A stretch of DNA of 34,963 bases, from assembly GCA_937996595.1 (NCBI GenBank), contig CALKVC010000067.1, positions 1 through 34,963 on the forward strand, read 5' to 3'. The position numbers and the translations under genes are program-made. Positions 7,752-15,545 of the stretch are shown one piece after another. The notes under the pieces are model-generated. The model worked only from the letters and a program-made list of their open reading frames with translations. It did no database searches and had not been told where the DNA came from. The stretch comes from an uncultured Chitinophagaceae bacterium. Lineage in GTDB: Bacteria; Bacteroidota; Bacteroidia; Chitinophagales; Chitinophagaceae. Numbering within the stretch: position 1 is the stretch's first letter; the number at the start of each line of letters is the position of its first letter.

Positions 7752-9188
7752 ATGAAAGGAATTTTTACACTGCTTATATCGCTTTTTGCTGTTAAAAATA
7801 TTGCTGCGCAGGGTTATGAAGTTACCCTGCAAACGCCCAGTTTTACTTCCGGTATCGCGTATCTCACATACCATATGGGTAAGAACCTGAATATTGTAGA
7901 CTCTGCCATGGTAAGCAACACAGGCGAAGCTGTTTTCAAGGGCTGGACTGTTTTACCGGGCGGTATTTATGCCATCGTTTTTCCCGGGAAAACATATTCT
8001 GTTGATTTTTTCATAGACAAAGAACAGGTTATTACCATTAAAGCGGATATCAATGACCTGTCGAATTTCGTAGTAAAAGGCTCAAAAGAACATGTTCTTT
8101 TTCAACAGTACCAGAAATACGTGGCGGTTAAGGGCAGGCAGTTACAGCAGGAAAAAGAGGCGTATAACCAGGCAAAGACTAAAGCAGATTCTGTAAAACA
8201 CGAAACCGGTTATGCCCGTTATAACAAAGAGCTGAACAGTTACAGGGACAGCATCATACAACATTTCCCCCAATCAATGATGGCGGCCCTGCTCAATGCC
8301 ATGAAAGAGCCTCCTTACCTCACCAAGGTACCTGTAACACACCAGGATTCGGTTGATAATTATAACTATTACAAGGCCCATTATTGGGATGGCATCACGT
8401 TTATGGATGAACGCATCATCCGCACACCGTTTTTTTTACCCAAGCTGGAAAGGTATTACCGGGAAGTAATGCCGCAATCGGCAGACAGTATCATCCGGGA
8501 TATTGATTACAAGCTCCTGCTGGCACGTAACGCCCCGGAAATGTATAAGTATATGCTTAACTGGTTAACAGATGAATATATAAACCCTAAATACATGGGG
8601 CTTGATGCGGTATTTGTACACTTGTTTAATAAATATCATAGTAAGGGAGCCAGCCCTTGGCTGAATGAAAAGCAGATGGAAACCATCACCCGGAGAGCAT
8701 ATATGCAGATGTCGAACCTCATCGGCGAAAAAGCCGCCAACCTCGAAATGCTTGACACGGCCGGAAAAATGATGCCTTTATATAATGTAAAGGCTCCTTA
8801 TACCGTAGTGGTATTCTGGGACCCCACCTGCGGCCATTGCAAGGAAGAACTTCCGCGGATTGATTCTGTATACAGGGCATCCTGGAAAGCAAGCCAGGTA
8901 AAAATTTATGCCGTGCTGGCGGAGGACCAGAAACCCGAATGGCTAAAGTATATCAGGGAACATCATATAGAAGACTGGGTGCATGTTTACCAGACCAAAG
9001 AAATGGGAGAAGCTATAACCGCCTCACAAAAACCCGGCTATAAACAATTATACGATGTAATCAGTACCCCAACCCTGTATTTGCTTGATAGCGAAAAAAG
9101 GATCATCGGCAAAAAGCTTACCTGGAAACAATTACACGACCTGCTGCAGGTAAAAATAAATAACGAAAAGAAACAACCGACTAAATAA
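7752..9188 (+). CDS. Secreted TlpA-like thioredoxin-fold protein with N-terminal DUF4369-like domain
   Basis: 478 aa from the ATG at 7752. The signal peptide (MKGIFTLLISLFAVKNIAAQ) directs it to the periplasm. Residues about 22-115 form a beta-rich DUF4369-like domain. A long helical middle resembles the DUF5106-type region of Bacteroidota TlpA homologues. Residues about 340-475 are a thioredoxin/AhpC-TSA domain with active site CGHC (Cys360, Cys363) in FWDPTCGHCKEELP and a conserved cis-Pro segment (STPTLYLL). It should act as a periplasmic thiol-disulfide oxidoreductase; electron donor and clients are unknown. It is followed after 8 bp by a PpiC-like foldase gene, pointing to a role in folding envelope proteins. 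Confidence 0.93.
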   Translation: MKGIFTLLISLFAVKNIAAQGYEVTLQTPSFTSGIAYLTYHMGKNLNIVDSAMVSNTGEAVFKGWTVLPGGIYAIVFPGKTYSVDFFIDKEQVITIKADINDLSNFVVKGSKEHVLFQQYQKYVAVKGRQLQQEKEAYNQAKTKADSVKHETGYARYNKELNSYRDSIIQHFPQSMMAALLNAMKEPPYLTKVPVTHQDSVDNYNYYKAHYWDGITFMDERIIRTPFFLPKLERYYREVMPQSADSIIRDIDYKLLLARNAPEMYKYMLNWLTDEYINPKYMGLDAVFVHLFNKYHSKGASPWLNEKQMETITRRAYMQMSNLIGEKAANLEMLDTAGKMMPLYNVKAPYTVVVFWDPTCGHCKEELPRIDSVYRASWKASQVKIYAVLAEDQKPEWLKYIREHHIEDWVHVYQTKEMGEAITASQKPGYKQLYDVISTPTLYLLDSEKRIIGKKLTWKQLHDLLQVKINNEKKQPTK

Positions 9189-9196
9189 TTTTTCAG

Positions 9197-11113
9197 ATGA
9201 AAAAAATCTACCTGTTGCTGGTATTGGCAATCGGATATACAACGGGATATGCCCAGGCAGTTTTTACGTACGGGCCTTATGTTGTAAGCAAGGATGAATT
9301 TATGCGGGCTTATAATAAGAATAACAGCCCTGTTTCAGACAAAGAAACATCTGTGAGGGAATACCTGGAATTATACAGCAATTTTAAATTGAAAGTAAGG
9401 GCCGCTGAAGAGTTACGCCTGGATACGCTTCCACAGATTCAATATGATATTGCCAATTTCAGGCACCAGGTGGAGGAAAATTATATGAGTGATGAAAAAG
9501 GAACGGCCAGGTTGCTGGACGAAGCTTTTTACAGAAGCCAGAAAGACCTGCATGTGTTACATTTTTCCACAACGGTTCCGGCACTGGCAGCAGACAGCCT
9601 CCTGGCTATCCGGCGGATGGAAGCCGTTTATGCCGCTTTGAATGCAAATGAAACCGACTACAGGATGATTGCTGAAAAAAATGATGTGAAATACGGAGAC
9701 CTTGGGTTCCTTACCGTTTTTTCTGTTCCGTATGAATTTGAAAACATTATCTATTCTTTAAAACCAGGACAGGCAAGCAAGCTGTACCGGTCAAAAAAAT
9801 CATGGCATGTATTTAAGCTGGTTGAAGAAAGGAAAAGTGCCGGCAAATGGAAAGTGGCCCAGATCCTGTTCTCATTTCCACCAGACGCAGGCGAGAATAT
9901 AAGGGCATCTATAGTGAAGAAAGCCGATTCGGTTTACAACCTCTTGCAGAATGGAGCAGATTTTTCGCGGTTGGCTAAAGAACTGAGTGATGACAAACTC
10001 ACCTATATGAAAGGCGGAGAAATGCCTGAATTTGGCACAGGCAGGTACAGGCCCGAATTTGAAAAGGAAGTTTTCAGGTTACAATCTGATAATGAAATAA
10101 CAAGGCCTTTTTCAACTGCGTTTGGGGTGCATATTGTAAAAAGGATTGCTTTTGCAGCCACCCCTACCGAAAAGGAAAGCAACAGCCTTCAGTTTGAATT
10201 AAAACAGAAACTGATGCAGGATTCAAGAATCAATGAATCAAAAGAAGCTTTTGCAAGGTCTGTAATCAGCCAGATCGGGTTTAAAAGATCCGCATTGGTA
10301 AAGGATGCAGAATTATTCAGGGACGCCGACAGCATTGCCCGCTCTGCTTCGCCCGACCCCGGAATATACCCGGTAAGCAAGAAAGTAATTATTTCATTTA
10401 AAAAGGGTTCGGTTAGCGGGAAAGAATGGTTATCATATGTAAGGGATTTTAAATCAAACAACGAACAGTATAAAGGAGAATCCAACCAGGAAATATGGAA
10501 ACGGTTTGAAACCTATTCGGCCCTTGAGTACTATAAGAAACACCTGGAAGAATATAATGCCGATTTCCAATACCAGATGAAAGAATTCAGGGAAGGAAAC
10601 ATGCTTTTTGAAATTATGGAACGCAATGTTTGGGGAAAGGCGGCTGCAGATTCTGCCGGCTTAAAGCAATTGTATGAAGCAGAGAAATCAAAATACAAGT
10701 GGGCCGCCAGTGCCGACGTTATCATTTTTAGTTGCGCCAATGAAAAACTTGCCAATGAAACGCTTCGGGATGTTAAGGGAGGAAAATACTGGAAACAGAT
10801 AACTGAAAATGCCGACGGAGCTGTACAGGCAGATAGCGGAAGGTATGAATTAACACAGATAACCGATCCGGCTGTTTTAGCAACGCCAGTCAATAACAGC
10901 TATTCATCCGTGTTAAAAAACGCCGATGGTACAGCAACATTTGTTAAATACATTACCGTTTATCCTCCTGATCAGCAAAGGAGTTTTGATGAAGCAAGGG
11001 GCCTTGTAATAAACGATTACCAGGCTATTCTGGAAAAGAAATGGCTGGAAGAACTACGTAAACGATACCCGGTAAAAATTAATGAACCGGTTGTTAAACA
11101 ATTAATTAATTAA
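9197..11113 (+). CDS. Periplasmic peptidyl-prolyl isomerase, SurA/PpiC-like
   Basis: 638 aa with a signal peptide (MKKIYLLLVLAIGYTTGYAQA). Residues about 35-110 are a SurA-N-like helical chaperone part. Two parvulin-type repeats follow: one divergent (about 117-212) and one clearer (about 219-318), where AQILFSF, ADFSRLAKELSDD, GGEMPEFGTGRY and GVHIVKR give the usual parvulin pattern. The long C-terminal half (320-638) is helical and unassigned. It probably chaperones outer-membrane or secreted proteins and isomerises prolyl bonds. Its start is 8 bp after the TlpA-like stop, so the two are translationally close and almost certainly one operon. Its stop is only 6 bp from the converging metF stop. 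Confidence 0.9.
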   Translation: MKKIYLLLVLAIGYTTGYAQAVFTYGPYVVSKDEFMRAYNKNNSPVSDKETSVREYLELYSNFKLKVRAAEELRLDTLPQIQYDIANFRHQVEENYMSDEKGTARLLDEAFYRSQKDLHVLHFSTTVPALAADSLLAIRRMEAVYAALNANETDYRMIAEKNDVKYGDLGFLTVFSVPYEFENIIYSLKPGQASKLYRSKKSWHVFKLVEERKSAGKWKVAQILFSFPPDAGENIRASIVKKADSVYNLLQNGADFSRLAKELSDDKLTYMKGGEMPEFGTGRYRPEFEKEVFRLQSDNEITRPFSTAFGVHIVKRIAFAATPTEKESNSLQFELKQKLMQDSRINESKEAFARSVISQIGFKRSALVKDAELFRDADSIARSASPDPGIYPVSKKVIISFKKGSVSGKEWLSYVRDFKSNNEQYKGESNQEIWKRFETYSALEYYKKHLEEYNADFQYQMKEFREGNMLFEIMERNVWGKAAADSAGLKQLYEAEKSKYKWAASADVIIFSCANEKLANETLRDVKGGKYWKQITENADGAVQADSGRYELTQITDPAVLATPVNNSYSSVLKNADGTATFVKYITVYPPDQQRSFDEARGLVINDYQAILEKKWLEELRKRYPVKINEPVVKQLIN

Positions 11114-11119
11114 ACCGGC

Positions 11120-12073
11120 TTATCTCAATTCTTTAACCACATTTGCCACAATATTGGGCCTGCCCAGTGTGTAATAATGCAAAACCGGCACACCGGCCTT
11201 TTTTAATTCACGGGATTGTTGCAGGAGCCATGCTGTTCCAACTTTTTCAACCTCCAGGTCTGAATTGCATTTAGACATGGCATCAGACAGGTCGGCCGGC
11301 AGGTCAATATGGAATGTTTTAGGCAGGGTTGTCATTTGTTTCCTGGTATAAACCGGTTTTAATCCCGGGATGATGGGTACCGTGATTCCGATTTTTCTGC
11401 ACGCATCTACAAATGAAAAATATTTTGCATTGTCGAAGAACATTTGCGTAACAATATAATCGGCGCCGGCATCTACTTTTTCTTTCAGGTATTTAAGGTC
11501 GCTATCCATATTGGGGGCTTCAAAATGTTTTTCCGGGTATCCGGCAACACCAATACAAAACCTTGTTTGGGTGGTATTTTTCAGGTCTTCTTCCAGGTAT
11601 ATGCCAGCATTCAGGTTTCGTACCTGTTTCAGCAGGTCGATGGCATACTGGTGGCCGCCGGGTTCAGCTTCAAACGACGACTCGTTCTTTGCGGCATCGC
11701 CTCTTAAAACCAGTACATTATCAATGCCAAGGTAATTCAGGTTAATCAGGGCATCTTCCGTTTCATTCACACCGAACCCGCCACAGATAAGGTGCGGTAC
11801 GGTATCAACATTATATTTATTCATGATGGCGGCGCAGATAGATTCGGTGCCCGGCCGTTTACGTACAACTACTTTTTCAAATGTTCCATCCGCCTTTTTC
11901 TTAAATACATGTTCGCTACGGTGGTAAGTTACATTGATAAACGAGGGCTTGAATTCCATCAGCGGATCGAGATGCTGGTATAGCGACTGGATGCCCTTTC
12001 CTTTTAATGGGGGCAATATTTCAAACGAGATCAGCGTGTCTTTTGCCTGCTTGATATGGTCTATTACTTTCAT
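11120..12073 (-). CDS. metF: Methylenetetrahydrofolate reductase
   Basis: 317 aa, the usual bacterial MetF length. This FAD enzyme reduces 5,10-methylene-THF to 5-methyl-THF, the methyl donor for methionine synthesis. Visible features are the catalytic Glu18 in ISFEILPP, the strand-2 INVTYH segment, CGGFGVNETEDALINL, the FAD-binding LRGD, the GVAGYPEKH motif and QMFFDN. It covers the whole TIM barrel, with no C-terminal regulatory domain as in eukaryotes. It converges on the PpiC-like gene with 6 bp between stops and no room for a separate terminator. No methionine riboswitch is evident: the leader predicted from the promoter at 12090-12119 is only about 10 nt. Confidence 0.97.
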   Translation of the reverse strand: MKVIDHIKQAKDTLISFEILPPLKGKGIQSLYQHLDPLMEFKPSFINVTYHRSEHVFKKKADGTFEKVVVRKRPGTESICAAIMNKYNVDTVPHLICGGFGVNETEDALINLNYLGIDNVLVLRGDAAKNESSFEAEPGGHQYAIDLLKQVRNLNAGIYLEEDLKNTTQTRFCIGVAGYPEKHFEAPNMDSDLKYLKEKVDAGADYIVTQMFFDNAKYFSFVDACRKIGITVPIIPGLKPVYTRKQMTTLPKTFHIDLPADLSDAMSKCNSDLEVEKVGTAWLLQQSRELKKAGVPVLHYYTLGRPNIVANVVKELR

Positions 12074-12089
12074 TGCTGCTAAATTGCTG

Positions 12090-12119
12090 CAAACTTAAAC
12101 ATGTGTAATAACATAACAA
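12090..12119 (-). promoter_or_regulatory. Bacteroidota-type promoter for metF
   Basis: The minus strand has TAAGTTTG (12097 to 12090), an exact -7 match, and TTG (12119 to 12117) 19 nt upstream as the -33 element. The box ends 16 nt before the metF ATG, predicting a leader of about 10 nt. Confidence 0.65.
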
Positions 12120-12167
12120 TAGTATGTAAATAAAAAAGGACAAAAACACCCCTTCCGTAGGGTTCCG

Positions 12168-12201
12168 GTTAAAACCGGTAAAGTTATTATCCGGTTTTAA
12201 C
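12168..12201. repeat. 11-bp inverted repeat in the metF-lptB divergent region
   Basis: GTTAAAACCGG (12168-12178) is inverted at 12191-12201 with a 12-nt spacer. A third CCGGTT overlaps the left arm (12165-12170), so the left arm can also pair locally. It lies about 85 bp upstream of the metF transcript start and 43 bp upstream of the lptB -7 box. An operator or a structured element are both possible; there is no direct evidence. Confidence 0.5.
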
Positions 12202-12243
12202 AGAGCGATAAACCCCATAACCTCCTTATTGCTCCATTTACAT

Positions 12244-12251
12244 TATTTTTG
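12244..12251 (+). promoter_or_regulatory. -7 box for lptB
   Basis: TATTTTTG is an exact TAnnTTTG match ending 19 nt before a TTG at 12271. The reading frame extends up to 12229, but anything before this box would be untranscribed, which helps place the start at 12271. Confidence 0.5.
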
Positions 12252-12270
12252 GATAAATAAATGTTTTCAG

Positions 12271-13032
12271 TTGAACCTAACCATTCATACCAGGAACCTC
12301 GTAAAGATTTATGGCAGCCGCACGGTGGTGAATAACGTATCGTTTTCTGTAAGCCAGGGAGAAATTGTGGGGCTGCTTGGTCCAAACGGAGCAGGAAAAA
12401 CCACTTCTTTTTACCAGGTAGTAGGGTTAATAAAACCCGATTCGGGAGAGGTTTTTTTAAATGAAGAAAACATTACCAAACTGCCCATGTATAAACGGGC
12501 GCAAATGGGCATCGGTTACCTGCCACAGGAAGCCAGCGTTTTCAGGAAGCTTAGTGTAGAAGATAATATCATGGCTGTACTGGAAATGACAAAATTAAGC
12601 AAGGCGGCACGAAAGGAAAAGCAGGAATCGCTGCTGAATGAACTCAGGCTGCAACATGTTAGGAAAAATAATGGCGATACCCTCAGCGGCGGTGAACGGC
12701 GCCGTACCGAAATTGCGAGGGCGCTGGCCGTTGACCCTAAATTCATCCTGTTAGACGAACCCTTTGCCGGTGTTGACCCCATTGCAGTGGAAGATATACA
12801 GGAGATCATTGCCAAACTCAAATATAAGAACATAGGCGTGCTTATTACCGACCATAATGTGAATGAAACCCTGTCAATATGCGACAGGGCTTACCTGCTT
12901 ATTGACGGTTCCATTTTTAAACACGGTACCGCAGAAGAACTTGCCGGCGACGAACAGGTAAGAAGGTTATACCTGGGAAGGAACTTTGAACTGAAACGAA
13001 AGGACTACCTGCATGAACAGGCGGCAAAGTAG
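12271..13032 (+). CDS. lptB: LPS export ABC transporter ATP-binding protein LptB
   Basis: 253 aa from TTG at 12271 (M/L-NLTIHTRNLVKIYG), which matches where LptB proteins start; there is no in-frame ATG nearby. LptB is the cytoplasmic ATPase of the LptB2FGC complex that extracts lipopolysaccharide from the inner membrane. Walker A GPNGAGKT is at 37-44 (Lys43), the Q-loop at LPQEAS (about 84-89), the ABC signature LSGGE at 138-142, Walker B ILLDEP with Glu163, and switch His195 in ITDHNV. The FAGVDPIAVEDIQ segment is characteristic of LptB among small ABC ATPases. The membrane subunits LptF/G are not in the window. A GH3 gene follows after 72 bp. Confidence 0.95.
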   Translation: MNLTIHTRNLVKIYGSRTVVNNVSFSVSQGEIVGLLGPNGAGKTTSFYQVVGLIKPDSGEVFLNEENITKLPMYKRAQMGIGYLPQEASVFRKLSVEDNIMAVLEMTKLSKAARKEKQESLLNELRLQHVRKNNGDTLSGGERRRTEIARALAVDPKFILLDEPFAGVDPIAVEDIQEIIAKLKYKNIGVLITDHNVNETLSICDRAYLLIDGSIFKHGTAEELAGDEQVRRLYLGRNFELKRKDYLHEQAAK

Positions 13033-13104
13033 AATCACACGGCACATATATCCAAGCAGGTATAATTATAAATAATCTATCCAATATTTTTTATCTTTCC
13101 GTAA

Positions 13105-14616
13105 ATGAAACTGTTGTCACCTGCTATATCGCGTTTGGCACGTATGCGCCTCTGGCGTATACAAAACTGGATAAACCATCCGGACGTCTCTCAACGGGCG
13201 GTATTGCAGCACCTGGTAACTTCTGCACAATACACCGAATTCGGAAAAAAATTCAATTTTTCTACGCTGTTTACGGTAAAAAAATTCAAACAGCATGTTC
13301 CCATACACGAATATCAGCAACTGCAGCCTTATATTTTGCGCATGATGGAAGGAGAAGATAACCTCTTGTGGAACACGCCGGTAAAGTGGTTTGCCAAAAG
13401 CAGCGGAACTACAAATGATAAAAGCAAATTCATACCGGTAAGTGATGAAAGCCTGCAGGACAATCATTACCAGGCCAGTAAAGATGTATTGACCAACTAT
13501 TACAACAATTTTCCTTCCAGCGACCTGCTTACCGGTAAAAGCCTGGTGGTTGGCGGTTCGCACCAGTTAAGCCAGGTAAGTGATGAAATTCAGTATGGCG
13601 ACCTGAGTGCCGTATTGATGCAGAATTCACCGTTCTGGGGACATTGGTTACGCACCCCGGAACTAAGCATTGCATTACTGGATGAGTGGGAAGAAAAGAT
13701 AGAGAAACTGGCGATAACCACGGCGGAGGAAAATGTAACATCATTGGCCGGTGTACCAACCTGGACGCTCCTGCTGCTTAAACGGATCCTTGAAATTAAA
13801 GGAAAGAAAGTAATCAAAGAGGTATGGCCAAACCTGGAACTGTACATAAACGGAGGTGTTTCGTTTGTTCCTTACCGTGAACAGTTTGAAAAGATCATCG
13901 GCGCTCCCATCAATTACCTGGAGATATACAATGCCAGCGAGGGGTTTTTTGCTGCCCAGGAAAAACCCGACGACGACGGCATGACCCTGTTTACCGAACA
14001 CGGCATATTTTATGAATTTATGCCGGTGGAAGAATACGGAAAACCCGAACCGCAAACAGTTGGGTTAAACGATGTGCAACTCAACAGGAATTATGCCCTG
14101 GTGATAAGCACAACAGGCGGCCTTTGGCGTTACCTGGTTGGCGATACCGTTAAATTCACGTCCCTTAACCCGTATAAAATAAAGATCACCGGAAGGCTGA
14201 AACATTACATGAATGCTTTTGGAGAAGAGGTGATTGTTGATAATGCAGACAGGGCCATTGCAGAAGCAGCGCACAATACCGGGGCCATCGTTTCGGATTA
14301 TACAGCCGCACCCGTTTATTTTTCTGAACAAAGCAACGGTGCACATGAATGGCTGATTGAATTTGACAAACATCCGCACAGCCAGGAAGCGTTTACCAAT
14401 GAACTTGACAGGGCACTTAAAAATGCAAACAGCGATTACGAAGCCAAACGCCACAAGGATATTGCACTGAGGAAACCCATCATTAGGATATTGCCCAGGG
14501 GATCATTTTCAAAATGGCTGCACAGTAAAAACAAAGTGGGCGGGCAGCATAAAGTGCCAAGGCTTAGTAACGACAGGAACATCCTGGAAGAAATCCTGGC
14601 TCTCACAAACAGTTAG
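13105..14616 (+). CDS. GH3 auxin-responsive-promoter family protein (acyl-adenylate/amide synthetase fold)
   Basis: 503 aa, full GH3 length. Plant GH3 enzymes adenylate a carboxylic acid and join it to an amino acid; bacterial members are common in Bacteroidota but their substrates are unknown. ATP-binding signatures are visible: KSSGTTNDKSKFIP (the P-loop-like A3 motif, about residues 97-110), LEIYNASEGFFA (A5-like, Tyr/Ser/Glu) and the GLWRYLVGDTVKFTS motif with its Asp. Near the end, GRLKHYMNAFGEEV is the hinge region and PRGSFSKWLHSKNKVGGQHKVPRL closes the C-terminal lobe. It lies between lptB and fabG, hinting at a lipid or envelope role (inference). The ATG at 13105 gives a basic start; a one-mismatch -7 box is at 13092-13099. 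Confidence 0.92.
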   Translation: MKLLSPAISRLARMRLWRIQNWINHPDVSQRAVLQHLVTSAQYTEFGKKFNFSTLFTVKKFKQHVPIHEYQQLQPYILRMMEGEDNLLWNTPVKWFAKSSGTTNDKSKFIPVSDESLQDNHYQASKDVLTNYYNNFPSSDLLTGKSLVVGGSHQLSQVSDEIQYGDLSAVLMQNSPFWGHWLRTPELSIALLDEWEEKIEKLAITTAEENVTSLAGVPTWTLLLLKRILEIKGKKVIKEVWPNLELYINGGVSFVPYREQFEKIIGAPINYLEIYNASEGFFAAQEKPDDDGMTLFTEHGIFYEFMPVEEYGKPEPQTVGLNDVQLNRNYALVISTTGGLWRYLVGDTVKFTSLNPYKIKITGRLKHYMNAFGEEVIVDNADRAIAEAAHNTGAIVSDYTAAPVYFSEQSNGAHEWLIEFDKHPHSQEAFTNELDRALKNANSDYEAKRHKDIALRKPIIRILPRGSFSKWLHSKNKVGGQHKVPRLSNDRNILEEILALTNS

Positions 14617-14697
14617 TGAATAAATATATCATGCAGGTTCCCGGCTATATTCGGGCATGCTAAAGGATTCATTACAACATCAGATTGCTGAATTATT

Positions 14698-14705
14698 TAC
14701 ATTTG
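14698..14705 (+). promoter_or_regulatory. -7 box for fabG
   Basis: TACATTTG is an exact TAnnTTTG match ending 20 nt before the ATG at 14726. It lies inside the longer possible reading frame that begins at 14657, so it favours the 14726 start. Confidence 0.5.
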
Positions 14706-14725
14706 CTTACATAATAAAACAACAG

Positions 14726-15481
14726 ATGAAATTATTAGAAGGAAAAGTTGCTATTGTAACCGGTGCCGCCCGCGGAATAGGCGAAGCCATCGCACTTAAG
14801 TTTGCTGCACATGGTGCGCATGTTGCCTTTACATATGTAAGTGATAGCAGCAGGGAAAAAGCGATAGCGCTGGAATCAAAGCTGGTAAGCATGGGCGTTA
14901 AGGCAAAAGCGTACCAGAGCAATGCTGCTGATTTTTCGGCCTGTGAACATCTCGTGAATGATGTTATGGCTGTGTTTGGCCAGGTAGATATCTGTGTGAA
15001 CAACGCCGGCATTTCTAAAGACAACCTCCTGCTACGCATGACACCTGATCAATGGGATGAAGTAATGCAGGTGAACCTGAAAAGCGTGTTTAATATGACC
15101 AAACAGGTTATCAGGCCCATGATGAAGGCAAAAAGCGGCAGCATCATCAACATGAGCAGTGTGATCGGCGAAATGGGCAATGCCGGCCAGAGCAGTTATG
15201 CAGCCAGCAAAGCCGGTATCATCGGCTTTACCAAAAGCATCGCCAAAGAACTGGGCAGTCGCAATATTAGGAGCAACGCCATTGCACCGGGCTTTGTGGA
15301 AACAGACATGACCAGTTACCTGAAAGATGGCGAAGGTGCCGAAAAATACAAAGCAGATATCCCGCTGGGCCGGTTTGCCAGCGGAGAAGATATAGCCAAT
15401 GTAGCTTTGTTCCTGGCCAGCGACCTGGGAAATTATCTTACCGGGCAGGTTATCAGTGCTTGTGGCGGATTGAATATCTGA
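14726..15481 (+). CDS. fabG: 3-oxoacyl-[acyl-carrier-protein] reductase (FabG-type SDR)
   Basis: 251 aa from the ATG at 14726 (MKLLEGKVAIVTGAARGIG). A start at 14657 would add 23 residues absent from the family. It reduces beta-ketoacyl-ACP with NADPH in fatty-acid elongation, in the cytosol. Classical SDR features are the TGAARGIG nucleotide motif (12-19), NNAG (92-95), catalytic Asn117, Ser145, Tyr158 and Lys162 (SSYAASKAG), and the IAPGFVETDM motif. The Rossmann fold is complete to the terminal CGGLNI. FabG assignment rests on overall pattern; another SDR substrate cannot be excluded. A strong terminator follows at once. Confidence 0.92.
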   Translation: MKLLEGKVAIVTGAARGIGEAIALKFAAHGAHVAFTYVSDSSREKAIALESKLVSMGVKAKAYQSNAADFSACEHLVNDVMAVFGQVDICVNNAGISKDNLLLRMTPDQWDEVMQVNLKSVFNMTKQVIRPMMKAKSGSIINMSSVIGEMGNAGQSSYAASKAGIIGFTKSIAKELGSRNIRSNAIAPGFVETDMTSYLKDGEGAEKYKADIPLGRFASGEDIANVALFLASDLGNYLTGQVISACGGLNI

Positions 15482-15509
15482 TGAATGAAAATTTTTTAAA
15501 ACAATTTGT

Positions 15510-15538
15510 AAGCAGCTAACAGATTAGCTGCTTTTTTT
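15510..15538 (+). terminator. Rho-independent terminator of fabG
   Basis: A 10-bp perfect stem (AAGCAGCTAA at 15510-15519 with 15524-15533), a 4-nt loop and a run of seven T (15532-15538). It is oriented for the plus strand, 28 nt past the fabG stop. On the minus strand it lacks a U tract, so it does not obviously serve dabB. Confidence 0.92.
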
Positions 15539-15545
15539 CTGAACC

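Noticed and set aside
12229..12270. Extended N-terminus of LptB starting at TTG 12229
   Set aside because: The extra residues (LHLHYFWINKCF) are not part of LptB, and the -7 box lies inside them.
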